A stretch of DNA of 64,000 nucleotides from Ornithinibacillus sp047228935 (GTDB taxonomy: Bacteria > Bacillota > Bacilli > Bacillales > Amphibacillaceae), in contig NZ_JBFEGG010000003.1 in the NCBI RefSeq assembly GCF_047228935.1, positions 1 to 64,000 of the forward strand, given 5' to 3'. Made by a program: the position numbers and the translations under genes. Shown piece by piece: positions 35,084 to 44,325 of this stretch; positions within the stretch are counted from its first letter, which is position 1; every line of letters starts with the position of its first letter. Under the pieces are notes generated by a model. That model had not been told where the DNA came from, ran no database searches, and worked only from the letters and a program-made list of their open reading frames with translations.

Positions 35084-35407
35084 TGGAATCACTCTTTAAG
35101 TTTAAAATTAGTCACTTGAATCGATAAAGTGAGTAAACTTTCAGTCTAGAAACTTTCTTCTTTTTTCACTAAATCTTGCAGACAATGATGTCGATATATA
35201 CTATAATGAGGAATGTCGTACGATTAAATTTAATGATAATAGAAAAGTTTCTTAGAAGGAAGTTTAATGTCTATGAAACTTTTAAGCAATTAATTCGATA
35301 GTAATAGAGAGAGATTTGACTACCTAGTGTGCTGTAGTCTTTTTTTAATGCTTGGATTCAGAAAATTTGCTAGAAATAAATTTAGGCAATTTAAGAGGGG
35401 GAAAATA

Positions 35408-36148
35408 ATGAACAAGAAGAATGATGCTTTAGTGGAACAACTTGAGAATATACTAGCTGAGTTAAAAGGAAACCAAGAAAGTGCAAGTACACAAGCTATT
35501 AGTGGAAAAAGGGGAGATAAAGGCTTTAGGTCGTTGTTTAAGTTCTTTTTTAGATTTTGGGGGAGGAAAATTTTAGTATTCGTTATCATTCTAGCGTTTT
35601 TTTTAGTCGGTACGATTTGGGCGTTTTCAGGAAGTACGTTTAAAAAGGAAACGACTACCTATGTGGAACAAGTTCAGGCACTTGCAACATTAGTAACTGC
35701 ACAAGCCCATTTAAAGGTGGTTATAGAGCAAAGTGATAATAAACTATTTGGAAATGATATATCGTTTAATTTTCCAGGTACTAAGCGAGAGTTGTTATTA
35801 ATTGTACCGACAACTGTAATCGCCGGAATAGACCTAAAGGGTTTAGAAGGAAATGATATAAAAGTGGATGAAAAAAAGAAAGAGATTGAAATCTCCTTAC
35901 CGAACGCAACACTGATACAAAAACCTGCTATTCAAATGGACGGAGTAACGGCATTTTCCGATGATGGGTTATTTCGTGGCGATGTGAAGTGGGGAGAAGG
36001 ATTTAATTTAGCAGCTGAAGCTCAGAAAAAAGCGGAGGAAGAAGCTATTGAAGTAGGTTTGTTCGAATCAGCAGAGGAGAATGCTAGAAAGGTTTTGGAG
36101 GAGTTTTTTAGTAGTCTAGGGTACCGAGTGGAAGTGACATTTGGATGA
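35408..36148 (+). CDS. DUF4230-family membrane-anchored protein
   Basis: 246 residues from ATG at 35408 (GAGGGGG site). A charged N-terminal cytoplasmic part (1-50), one hydrophobic segment (about 55-75), then an extracellular DUF4230 domain: VQALATLVTAQAHLKVVIEQ, VPTTVIAGIDLKGLEG, EISLPNATLI, and a helical end with FESAEENARKVLEEFF. Function unknown. Possible transmembrane sensor or cell-wall factor. Confidence 0.82.
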   Translation: MNKKNDALVEQLENILAELKGNQESASTQAISGKRGDKGFRSLFKFFFRFWGRKILVFVIILAFFLVGTIWAFSGSTFKKETTTYVEQVQALATLVTAQAHLKVVIEQSDNKLFGNDISFNFPGTKRELLLIVPTTVIAGIDLKGLEGNDIKVDEKKKEIEISLPNATLIQKPAIQMDGVTAFSDDGLFRGDVKWGEGFNLAAEAQKKAEEEAIEVGLFESAEENARKVLEEFFSSLGYRVEVTFG

Positions 36149-36168
36149 TATGGTAGTCCACGTATAAT
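36141..36168 (+). promoter_or_regulatory. Predicted sigma-A promoter of marR-MATE operon
   Basis: -35 TTGGAT (36141-36146) and -10 TATAAT (36163-36168) with a 16-base spacer. The start of transcription would be near 36175. Confidence 0.65.
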
Positions 36169-36179
36169 TTGTCCTAAAA

Positions 36180-36199
36180 AATTAGGTTGCTAACTAATT
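36180..36199. promoter_or_regulatory. Candidate MarR operator
   Basis: AATTAGGTTGCTAACTAATT is palindromic at 16 of 20 positions and lies just after the predicted transcription start, where a bound repressor would block the operon. Confidence 0.5.
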
Positions 36200-36274
36200 T
36201 TAATTATCATATTGCGTTTGAATTTTAATGGTGTTAGTATTGGTAAGGTGAAAAAGTTTAGGGGGCTAAGTATT

Positions 36275-36718
36275 TTGGGGAGGGATATTGAAGAAAAAAT
36301 CGGGTATATACTTGGGATTGTTGCCCATTTATACCAAAATCAATACAATGAGCAGCTAGCCAAATATGATATGACAGTGGCTCAAGCTAGAGTATTATAT
36401 ATACTCGTCGAACAGGGACCACAAATACAAGGTGAACTCCAGCAACAATTGTATATAAAAGCCTCAACAATGAACGGAATTATTGAAACGTTATTAAATA
36501 AGCAACTGATTGAAAAAAGCGATAGTACCCATGATAAACGTTCGAAAGTAATTAGCTTAACAGATAAAGGTAGAATGATAGACCAAAGCCTGTGGGATAG
36601 TATGGCAGGTACAGAGGAGCGAATATTAAAGGGTTTCACTAACGAAGAAATTGCTCTAATGAGATGTTGGCTAAAGAAAATTAGAACAAATATAGTGGAA
36701 ATGAAAGAGGGGAAATAA
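36275..36718 (+). CDS. MarR-family transcriptional regulator
   Basis: 147 residues from TTG at 36275 (GGGGG at 9-base spacing); 21 codons upstream are open but lack a site. Winged-helix motifs: MTVAQARVLYILVEQG, QQQLYIKASTMNGIIETLLNKQLIEKSDSTHDKRSKVISLTDKG. It likely represses its own operon including the MATE pump in response to a toxic ligand. It is separated from the pump gene by one base. Confidence 0.9.
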   Translation: MGRDIEEKIGYILGIVAHLYQNQYNEQLAKYDMTVAQARVLYILVEQGPQIQGELQQQLYIKASTMNGIIETLLNKQLIEKSDSTHDKRSKVISLTDKGRMIDQSLWDSMAGTEERILKGFTNEEIALMRCWLKKIRTNIVEMKEGK

Positions 36719-36719
36719 T

Positions 36720-38141
36720 TTGGAAGCAAAAAAGCAGACGGAATTACTTGGTACGCAGAAGATTTCAACTTTGCTTCGTAATTTATCCATTCCGGCAATG
36801 ATCGGGATGTTTGTGATGACGCTGTATAATGTAGTCGATACGATTTTTATATCGTATGGTGTTGGAATTGATGCAGTAGCTGGAACGACAATTTCATTTC
36901 CACTAATGATGATTGTAATGGCTGTTTCTGCTGCACTAGGTATGGGTGGAGCCTCGGTTATTTCTCGCCGTTTAGGGGAGAAACGAGGAGATGAGGCAAA
37001 CCGAGTATTTGGAAATATTATTTCACTAATTATCATTGTTAGTGTTGTCGGCTTGATCATCGCCTTTTTTGCATTGGAACCACTACTAATTTTATTTGGG
37101 GGAACTCCTTCAACACTAGGTTATGCGATGGATTACATGTTCCCGATTATGTTTGGTACGTTTTTCTTCTCATTTGGCTTTGCAACGAATAATATCGTGC
37201 GTTCCGAGGGAAATGCCAAATTTGCGATGATGACGATGATTGTGCCTGCCGTTATTAATATTATTTTGGACCCGATTTTTATCTTTGTATTTAACATGGG
37301 AGTTCAAGGGGCGGCAATCGCAACGGTTATTTCACAGGCAAGTGTTACACTCATGATCTTTCAATATTTCTTAAAAGGAAAAAGTTCGTTAAGCTTATCA
37401 TTTCAAGACTTGAAAATTAAATGGAAAATCGTAATAGAAGTCATGGCAATTGGAATGCCTGCATTTGTTCAACAAGCTGCTGGAAGTTTAATGATGATTG
37501 CAATCAATAAGATGTTGATTCAGTTTGGTAGTGAGTTTTATGTAGGTATTTATGGGCTCATTCAACGGATTGTTATGTTTACCATCATTCCAATAATGGG
37601 TGTTATGCAAGGAATGATGCCAATTGTCGGGTATAACTATGGTGCGAAACAGTTTGCGAGAATGAGAGAAACGATATGGATTACATTGAAAATAGTGACA
37701 GCTTGTGCCACTATCATTACATTATTATTAGTATTAATACCATCTCCATTTTTACGAATTTTTACATCTGATCCAGAAGTAATTACAGAAGGATCAGCGG
37801 CAATGAGAGTTCTGTTCTTAACTTTCTTTGTCGTTGGGGTACAGGTCGTTGCGGGTGGTTTATATCAAGCATTAGGAAAACCGAAACAGGCATTAATATT
37901 ATCGCTATCAAGACAAATTTTATTTTTAATACCGTTAGTCCTTATTTTACCGCACTATTTCGGGGTAATTGGTGTCTGGATGGCTTTTCCTATTTCGGAC
38001 GTTTTATCCTTTATCTTGTCTGCAGCTCTTCTTTACCGGGATCGAGATACGATTCTGGTTAAGGGGAAGGATGAAGATAAGGAAGACTTAGCTGGTGCTG
38101 AAGTTGATGCTTTAGTAGAGCCTACAAATGTTGAATCATAG
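36720..38141 (+). CDS. MATE-family efflux transporter
   Basis: 473 residues with 12 membrane segments in two homologous halves. Motifs: IPAMIGMFVMTLYNVVDTIFISYGVG and, in the second half, GMPAFVQQAAGSLMMIAINKM with GMMPIVGYNYGAK. Na+ or H+ coupled export of cationic drugs. TTG start with a GAGGGGAA site. Co-transcribed with marR. Confidence 0.92.
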   Translation: MEAKKQTELLGTQKISTLLRNLSIPAMIGMFVMTLYNVVDTIFISYGVGIDAVAGTTISFPLMMIVMAVSAALGMGGASVISRRLGEKRGDEANRVFGNIISLIIIVSVVGLIIAFFALEPLLILFGGTPSTLGYAMDYMFPIMFGTFFFSFGFATNNIVRSEGNAKFAMMTMIVPAVINIILDPIFIFVFNMGVQGAAIATVISQASVTLMIFQYFLKGKSSLSLSFQDLKIKWKIVIEVMAIGMPAFVQQAAGSLMMIAINKMLIQFGSEFYVGIYGLIQRIVMFTIIPIMGVMQGMMPIVGYNYGAKQFARMRETIWITLKIVTACATIITLLLVLIPSPFLRIFTSDPEVITEGSAAMRVLFLTFFVVGVQVVAGGLYQALGKPKQALILSLSRQILFLIPLVLILPHYFGVIGVWMAFPISDVLSFILSAALLYRDRDTILVKGKDEDKEDLAGAEVDALVEPTNVES

Positions 38142-38172
38142 ATAATTAATCTGGTGAAGGTATAAAATAGGG

Positions 38173-38209
38173 AAGAGCCACTGTGAGTGTTACTTACAGT
38201 GGCTCTTTT
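38173..38209. terminator. Bidirectional terminator
   Basis: AAGAGCCACTGT / ACAGTGGCTCTT stem with T-run. On the minus strand one arm encodes the last residues and stop of the DUF779 gene. Confidence 0.85.
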
Positions 38210-38559
38210 ACTATTATTTTTCTCTCTTCTTCCGTAAATACTCTCGACCTGGTTAAAAATCGTTTGCCTTCTGGTCCTTCCACAGAAAACATGCCGCCCC
38301 TACCATCCACAACATCAATAATAAGCTGTGTATGCTTCCAATAATTATACTGATCCTTGGAAATGTAAAATGGTGTATCTCCAATTTCCCCTAATAGAAT
38401 ATCCGAATCCCCAACTCGAAATTCATTCCTTGGATAGCACATTGGTGAACTTCCATCACAACAACCCCCGGATTGATGGAACATCAAGTCACCATGAAAC
38501 CGTTTTAACTTATCAAGTAGATGAAGCGTCTCCTCCGTAGCAACTACACGCTCAACCAT
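38194..38559 (-). CDS. DUF779-family protein
   Basis: 121 residues from ATG at 38559 (GAGGTGAAAGG site). It has the DUF779 pattern with a cysteine-rich motif HQSGGCCDGSSPMCY, then DILLGEIGDTPFYIS and a C-terminal FSVEGPEGKRFLTRSR. Genes of this family are commonly adjacent to aldehyde dehydrogenase genes, as here. Exact function unknown. The upstream 17 codons of open frame are only repeat copy 9. Confidence 0.87.
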   Translation of the reverse strand: MVERVVATEETLHLLDKLKRFHGDLMFHQSGGCCDGSSPMCYPRNEFRVGDSDILLGEIGDTPFYISKDQYNYWKHTQLIIDVVDGRGGMFSVEGPEGKRFLTRSRVFTEEERKIIVKEPL

Positions 38560-38578
38560 ACCTTTCACCTCTTTTTGG

Positions 38579-38607
38579 TGGGACAGGGGGACAGGTTCCA
38601 TGTCCCA
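38579..38607. repeat. Dispersed palindromic repeat, copy 9
   Basis: TGGGACAGGGGGACAGG and TTCCATGTCCCA. It lies in the leader of the DUF779 gene, about 20 bases before its start codon. Confidence 0.85.
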
Positions 38608-38748
38608 CATAACATGAATTGGTTTGAACTATGTTTTACTCAGACTCGATGAAAAAGATTCCTAGTTTTATATATACACTTACATTACTAGTTTAATTGA
38701 CTTAGTATGCCATTTTTTATTAGAATGGCATTCCAATTTCATCCTTGC

Positions 38749-38777
38749 TGGGACACTGGACCTGTCCCCCTGACCCA
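38749..38777. repeat. Dispersed palindromic repeat, copy 10 (inverted)
   Basis: TGGGACACTGGACCTG and TCCCCCTGACCCA, one mismatch in an outer arm. It directly abuts the stop of the aldehyde dehydrogenase gene. Confidence 0.8.
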
Positions 38778-40298
38778 TTAAAATAATCCGGCCGGTCCTT
38801 CGCTGTAGCTTACTAGTAAATTCTTAGTTTGTTGGTAGTGGGAGAGCATCATGTGGTGGTTTTCTCTGCCGATACCGGATTTTTTGTAGCCGCCGAATGC
38901 TGCATGGGCTGGGTACTGGTGGTAGCAATTCGTCCATACTCTTCCTGCTTCAATGTTACGACCGAAGCGGTAAGCTGTGTTAATATCGCGACTCCATACT
39001 CCTGCACCTAATCCATATAAGGTGTCATTAGCAATTTCTAGTGCTTCTTCCTTCTTTTTAAACGTCGTAACGGAAAGTACTGGGCCAAAAATCTCTTCTT
39101 GGAAAATGCGCATGTCATTATTTCCTTTGAAAATAGTCGGTTGTACGTAATAGCCTTCTGCCAGTTCACCCTCAAGCTTATTGACCGAACCACCAATTAG
39201 AACCTCTGCACCTTCTTGTTTACCGATATCTAAATAAGATGTGATTTTTTCCATTTGCTCTGAGGAAGCTTGTGCTCCCATCATCGTATCTGTATCCAGT
39301 GGATGTCCGATTTTAATTTGCTTCACTCGTTCAATAGCACGTTCCATAAATTGTTCATAAATCGATTCATGGATCAACGCTCTAGAAGGACAAGTACATA
39401 CTTCCCCTTGGTTCAAAGCGAACATTACTAGACCTTCCACTGCTTTATCTAAAAAGGAATCATCTTTATCCATCACATCTTCAAAGAAAATATTTGGTGA
39501 TTTACCACCTAATTCTAATGTGACAGGAATAATGTTTTCAGAAGCATATTGCATGATTAAGCGACCTGTTGTTGTTTCCCCTGTGAAAGCAATTTTAGCA
39601 ATACGGCTGCTTGTAGCAAGCGGTTTTCCTGCTTCTAATCCAAAGCCATTTACAATATTAACTACCCCTGGCGGTAGTAAGTCATGGATTAATTCCATTA
39701 AAACATGAATGGAGGCAGGTGTTTGCTCAGCTGGTTTCAATACAACACAGTTACCTGCTGCAAGTGCTGGTGCTAATTTCCATGTAGCCATAAGTAGCGG
39801 GAAGTTCCACGGAATAATTTGACCGACTACTCCTAATGGTTCATGGAAATGATAAGCAACTGTATCATTATCAATCTGACTAATGCTTCCTTCTTGTGCA
39901 CGGATAGCCCCGGCAAAATAGCGAAAATGATCAATTGCAAGTGGTAAATCAGCAGCTAATGTTTCTCGTACTGCTTTTCCATTATCCCAAGTTTCCGCAA
40001 CGGCTAGCATTTCTAAATTTTCTTCAATACGATCGGCAATTTTATTTAAGATATTGGACCTTTCCGCAACAGATGTAGCTCCCCAAGCAGCTTTTGCCGC
40101 ATGTGCAGCGTCGAGTGCTGATTCCACATCTTCTTTTGTAGAGCGGGCAATCTCACAAAATACTTTTCCTGTGACAGGGCTTACATTTTTAAAGTACTCA
40201 CCACTAGCTGGTGGACGATACTCACCACCGATAAAATTATCATACCGTTCTTTAAAATTAACTAATGCCCCTTCTGTATTCGGATTGGCATACTTCAT
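38778..40298 (-). CDS. NAD-dependent aldehyde dehydrogenase
   Basis: 506 residues, full ALDH length. IIPWNFPLLMATWKLAPALAAGN, the Glu motif LELGGKSPN, and the nucleophile in NQGEVCTCPSRAL. It resembles the AldB/ExaC/acetaldehyde-oxidising group of exactly this length. It oxidises aliphatic aldehydes to acids. The DUF779 gene downstream on the same strand is its usual partner. It has a GGAGGAATT site. Confidence 0.92.
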   Translation of the reverse strand: MKYANPNTEGALVNFKERYDNFIGGEYRPPASGEYFKNVSPVTGKVFCEIARSTKEDVESALDAAHAAKAAWGATSVAERSNILNKIADRIEENLEMLAVAETWDNGKAVRETLAADLPLAIDHFRYFAGAIRAQEGSISQIDNDTVAYHFHEPLGVVGQIIPWNFPLLMATWKLAPALAAGNCVVLKPAEQTPASIHVLMELIHDLLPPGVVNIVNGFGLEAGKPLATSSRIAKIAFTGETTTGRLIMQYASENIIPVTLELGGKSPNIFFEDVMDKDDSFLDKAVEGLVMFALNQGEVCTCPSRALIHESIYEQFMERAIERVKQIKIGHPLDTDTMMGAQASSEQMEKITSYLDIGKQEGAEVLIGGSVNKLEGELAEGYYVQPTIFKGNNDMRIFQEEIFGPVLSVTTFKKKEEALEIANDTLYGLGAGVWSRDINTAYRFGRNIEAGRVWTNCYHQYPAHAAFGGYKKSGIGRENHHMMLSHYQQTKNLLVSYSEGPAGLF

Positions 40299-40668
40299 AT
40301 AACAATTCCTCCTCTTATATTTTTGATGAAGAATCTAGATTAACTTTCTATTAAATTGCTATTCCAAAATATAGTAAATTATTCATGTTTTTGAAAGCTT
40401 AGGAGTCTAGTACAATGAATATTTTCTACGTATGATGAGTCTGGTAGATTTAGACCAAGCATATGGCCAGAAGTTCGATATATGTTAGTAGATAAGGTAT
40501 ACGGGAAGAATTGCAATATAAGTAAGAATAATGGCAAAGTTTATTAATTGGATGAAAACCTTGGTGAGAGGTACCTCATCTTATCCTGAATCCGTAGTCT
40601 CTCCATTTTTATATTTAGGCATTCAAAAAAGGAACAGGCTAAAGATTCCTGTTCCTTCATTAATAAAG
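40299..40668. other. Intergenic region between ALDH and MCP genes
   Basis: A 370-base gap. The left part holds the promoter region of the ALDH gene (both neighbours are on the minus strand). At 40627-40657 AAGGAACAGG / CCTGTTCCTT is the terminator of the chemoreceptor gene. From about 40430 to 40610 I see no ORF with a ribosome site; it may be decayed coding sequence. Confidence 0.5.
40627..40657 (-). terminator. Terminator of chemoreceptor gene
   Basis: Stem AAGGAACAGG / CCTGTTCCTT with a T-run on the minus strand (AAAAAA on plus, immediately before the stem). Confidence 0.85.
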
Positions 40669-42456
40669 CTAAATTTTAAACTTACTAGCTATTTCCTGTA
40701 ACTCCATAGCCATATCGGCAAGGACTCTTGTTGCTGCTGAAACTTCTTGCATCGAAGCTGTTTGTTCTTCAGTGGATCCAGCGACTTCCTGCATATGGTT
40801 AGAGGTTCTTTCAGAGATAGAAGAAACATTTTCCATAGACTGTACTAATTGATCCGTATTAGAACTGATTTCAGATATAGCATTTGTAACTCCATTCATT
40901 TTCTCTACAATGTCATCAATGGAATCAGATATGTTTTTAAACGTATCTCCTGCCGTATCTACAAATTCTAATCCTTTATCTACAGCTCTTTCGCCAATCT
41001 TCATCGAAGAAACTGCCTCTCCAGTACGTTCTTGAATTTCCTCGATTATTCCGGAAATTTGACTTGTAGATTTACTTGATTGCTCAGCTAATTTTCTAAC
41101 CTCATCTGCTACCACCGCAAAGCCCTTTCCATGTTCTCCAGCTCTTGCTGCTTCAATGGCAGCATTTAGTGCAAGAAGGTTCGTTTGCTCTGCAATATCA
41201 TTAATAATCGTAAGGATTTTTTCAATTTCTTTTGAACGGCTATCTAGGTCATCAATAATACTCGATGTGTCCTTCGTGTTTTCACTTATAACTTGCATTT
41301 GTTTTACAGCTTGTTGAATAATCTCGCGTCCTTGTTTTGCTTGGAGGGATCCGTTTTCTGATGTTATAGCAACAGCTTTAGAACTATCTTGTATTTGTTC
41401 AAATCCTTTTAACGTTTGATGTACATAGTTCATAGATTCTTTCATACTAACCAATTGATTTTCTGTACCTGCTGAAACTTCTTGTATGGACATCGTAATA
41501 TGTTCTGTTGCTTTAGATGTTTCTTCCGAATTTGCATTCAGCTGTTCAGAAGAAGCAGCAACTTGTTCAGAGGTCTCAATTACATTGGTTACTAAATCTT
41601 TAAGACTAGTAAGCATTTTATTATAGCTATTAATTAATTGTCCTAGTTCATCTTTCTTTACCGTATGAATGGTCTCACCTGTTAAATCACCAGTAGCAAG
41701 CTTCTCCATGCCTGTTTGAATACCTGTAAGATCCCGGTTGAAACGACGAACAAATAAATAGACTAAAAGAATGCCAAGTACAAGTGCAATACCGCCGACT
41801 ATTGTTGTAGTTTTAACTACTTCAAATCGTACTAATGTGGCCAGCTTTTGCATATCAAAATCTAGTCCAACTACTCCGATTATATTTCCTTTTTCATCTT
41901 TCATTGCTTGTGCTAAGGTAATGGTTGACTTACCGGTGCCTGTATCCATATAAGGTGCGGTCCAAATAACCTCTCCATTTGCAGCCTCCGCATTTATGTA
42001 CCAATCTCTCTGCCTCGGGTCAAAGCTTGTTAAATCCACTTCAGCTGGTGGAATATTAGAAAGATAAAATTCTCCCTGGTTTGTTGCTAGATACGTATTA
42101 AGTAAATATTCATGCTGATTTTCTACATTGGTTAAAAACGTTTGATAAAAGTTAGTTTTGATCGGATCATTTACAGATGGCATATTTGTTGCGCTACTAT
42201 TCCCTTCGGTTGGGAATTCATATTGCTGATAATGTAATTCCTCCATCTCAATAATACTAGAAAGGATGCCTTCATATTCCTCGAAAATATCTTCAAAGGT
42301 AGAATCAACATTCTCCATAACTTCCTTGTCAATTACTGCATGTTCTAATACTTTTGTCTCACTAAAGCTTAAAAAACCTACTATGCTAACTGGAATAATG
42401 AGTAACACCGCCATCATCATTGGTAGCTTGAATTTAATTAAGTTAAACCTCTTCAT
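40669..42456 (-). CDS. Methyl-accepting chemotaxis protein with dCache sensor
   Basis: 595 residues. One hydrophobic helix (about 10-30), an extracellular dCache-type sensor (about 35-215, FDPRQRDWYINAEAANGEVIWTAPYMD, GVVGLDFDMQKL), a second helix (about 220-240), a HAMP domain, then the cytoplasmic signalling hairpin with the conserved tip EQTNLLALNAAIEAARAGEHGKGFAVVADEVRKLAEQS. It senses small molecules (often amino or organic acids). The ATG at 42456 has GGGGGG 8 bases upstream. It is not near other che genes. Confidence 0.93.
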   Translation of the reverse strand: MKRFNLIKFKLPMMMAVLLIIPVSIVGFLSFSETKVLEHAVIDKEVMENVDSTFEDIFEEYEGILSSIIEMEELHYQQYEFPTEGNSSATNMPSVNDPIKTNFYQTFLTNVENQHEYLLNTYLATNQGEFYLSNIPPAEVDLTSFDPRQRDWYINAEAANGEVIWTAPYMDTGTGKSTITLAQAMKDEKGNIIGVVGLDFDMQKLATLVRFEVVKTTTIVGGIALVLGILLVYLFVRRFNRDLTGIQTGMEKLATGDLTGETIHTVKKDELGQLINSYNKMLTSLKDLVTNVIETSEQVAASSEQLNANSEETSKATEHITMSIQEVSAGTENQLVSMKESMNYVHQTLKGFEQIQDSSKAVAITSENGSLQAKQGREIIQQAVKQMQVISENTKDTSSIIDDLDSRSKEIEKILTIINDIAEQTNLLALNAAIEAARAGEHGKGFAVVADEVRKLAEQSSKSTSQISGIIEEIQERTGEAVSSMKIGERAVDKGLEFVDTAGDTFKNISDSIDDIVEKMNGVTNAISEISSNTDQLVQSMENVSSISERTSNHMQEVAGSTEEQTASMQEVSAATRVLADMAMELQEIASKFKI

Positions 42457-42818
42457 GTTCATATCCCCCCTATTAATAATGAACGAAAACGTACTTACTT
42501 CCGACAAAACTCTACAAAATTCTTATTTAGACCATTATACCTATAAATTATTAGAATTTAAACAACTTTTTAAAAAAGAGCTTGTTCCTGGTTCCTTGTT
42601 CATTAGTTCCTAGTAGGTATTAATATTATTCCGATTTTCATTGAAGAGGGAAATAAATACTATGAATGACTTTATCTAGAGTCGGGGATAGACGCTTCAT
42701 GTTGAATGGATGAAAATGCAGTTTCCAAATATATAGATACTTCCAGATTAAGGATAATATTATTGATTTGCTCCATAATAAATTTGATAGGACACAGTCA
42801 CTAAAAAGGATGATGTTG
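42457..42818. other. Divergent intergenic region before cyd operon
   Basis: A 362-base gap. It should hold the promoters of the chemoreceptor (minus) and cyd (plus) units. No ORF with a ribosome site. A fragment at 42573-42614 (TTGTTCCTGGTTCCTTG) weakly recalls the dispersed repeat core but lacks its outer arms. Confidence 0.4.
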
Positions 42819-42971
42819 ATGAAACAAAATAGAAGAATCGCAGCAAGGAGGAGCGACGCTTCTGGAACAAAACCAATATATCAAAATCATGAGAGGAAAT
42901 TGGTCTGGCTATCCTTTATAGTAGCGGCAATTATGCTTTTATCAATCATCGGTAGATTGGTTAGTGGATAG
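42819..42971 (+). CDS. Small single-helix membrane protein upstream of cydA
   Basis: 50 residues from ATG at 42819 (AAAGG at 9-base spacing). A basic N-terminus (KQNRRIAARRSD) and a single C-terminal membrane helix (LVWLSFIVAAIMLLSIIGRLV). It is 13 bases before cydA, so co-expressed with the bd oxidase. I recognise no family. It may be an assembly factor or accessory subunit. Confidence 0.65.
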   Translation: MKQNRRIAARRSDASGTKPIYQNHERKLVWLSFIVAAIMLLSIIGRLVSG

Positions 42972-42984
42972 AGGAGGAAAATAG

Positions 42985-44325
42985 TTGATTAATGAGGAAG
43001 CGGTGTATTACAGCAGGATTCTAACGGAACTCACGCTATCCTTTCATATTATTTATGCGACTTTAGGGGTAGGAGTTCCCTTAATGATTATGATTGCTCA
43101 TTGGGTTGGTATTAAGAAAAATGATGAACATTATATATTACTCGCTAGAAGGTGGACGAGGGGATTTATTATTACTGTTGCAGTTGGGGTTGTAACTGGA
43201 ACAGCAATAGGATTACAGCTTTCGTTGTTATGGCCAAATTTTATGGAGTTGGCCGGCAATGTTATAGCGCTCCCATTATTCATGGAGACATTTGCATTCT
43301 TTTTTGAAGCTATTTTTTTAGGGATTTATTTATACACTTGGGATCGATTTGAAAATCAACGTAAGCATTTACTATTACTAATACCAGTTGCAATTGGAGC
43401 ATCGTTTTCTGCAGTTTTTATTACGATTGTAAATGCATTTATGAATGCACCACAAGGATTTGATCTAGTAAACGGGACACTGGTGAATGTGAATCCGCTC
43501 ACGGCGATGTTTAATCCAGCAATGCCTACTAAAGTTTCCCATGTAGTAGGGACTGCTTATATGACATCTGCCTTTGTACTTGCTGCTATTGCCGCATTTC
43601 GTTTATTAAAAGGTTCTAATCATGTTTATCATAAGAAAGCTCTGTTATTAACAATGAAGGTAGGGTTTATTTTTTCTGTTACATCCTTAATTGTGGGGGA
43701 TTTATCAGGTAAATATTTAGCAGAGTATCAGCCGGAAAAGCTAGCTGCTGCAGAATGGCATTTTGAAACGAGTGAATCAGCAGAATTGATTTTATTAGGA
43801 ATTATGAATAAGGAGGGGGAAGTACAATATGCGTTAAGAATCCCCTATGCTTTAAGCATCCTTGCACACGGCTCACCTACAGCGGAAGTGATTGGTTTGG
43901 ATCAGTTCCCTGAAGATGAAATTCCACCGCTATATATTCATTATCTGTTTAATATTATGGTTGGCATAGGTATGCTTATGATTGCTGTGGCACTCGTATA
44001 TATTTTCAGTGGATATCGTGGTTGGTACTTTATTGATTCAAAGCCATTTCGTTGGTTGATTGTGTTTAGTGGCCCGTTAGTAATTATTGCGATTGAAGCA
44101 GGATGGTGGCTAGCAGAGGTTGGTAGACAACCTTGGATCCTTCGTGGGATTATGCGAACTCATGAAGGAGCAACTACAAGTAATGATGTTGATATCATGT
44201 TACTTTTATTCTGCGGTCTGTACATTATACTTGGGATTGGTTCAGTTGTCATTTTGACAAGAATGTTCCGTAAGAATCCTGTTGAGCGAGAGCTAGCGGA
44301 ACGAAAAGGGGATGTACCAACATGA
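42985..44325 (+). CDS. cydA: Cytochrome bd quinol oxidase subunit I
   Basis: 446 residues, about 9 membrane helices. Haem ligands include His21 (LSFHIIYATLG) and the His in KVSHVVGTAYM; the quinol region ends in GWWLAEVGRQPWI. It has the short Q-loop form seen in Gram-positive enzymes (shorter than the proteobacterial 520-residue form). It oxidises quinol and reduces oxygen to water. TTG start with a GAGGAGG site. It overlaps cydB by 4 bases. Confidence 0.95.
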   Translation: MINEEAVYYSRILTELTLSFHIIYATLGVGVPLMIMIAHWVGIKKNDEHYILLARRWTRGFIITVAVGVVTGTAIGLQLSLLWPNFMELAGNVIALPLFMETFAFFFEAIFLGIYLYTWDRFENQRKHLLLLIPVAIGASFSAVFITIVNAFMNAPQGFDLVNGTLVNVNPLTAMFNPAMPTKVSHVVGTAYMTSAFVLAAIAAFRLLKGSNHVYHKKALLLTMKVGFIFSVTSLIVGDLSGKYLAEYQPEKLAAAEWHFETSESAELILLGIMNKEGEVQYALRIPYALSILAHGSPTAEVIGLDQFPEDEIPPLYIHYLFNIMVGIGMLMIAVALVYIFSGYRGWYFIDSKPFRWLIVFSGPLVIIAIEAGWWLAEVGRQPWILRGIMRTHEGATTSNDVDIMLLLFCGLYIILGIGSVVILTRMFRKNPVERELAERKGDVPT

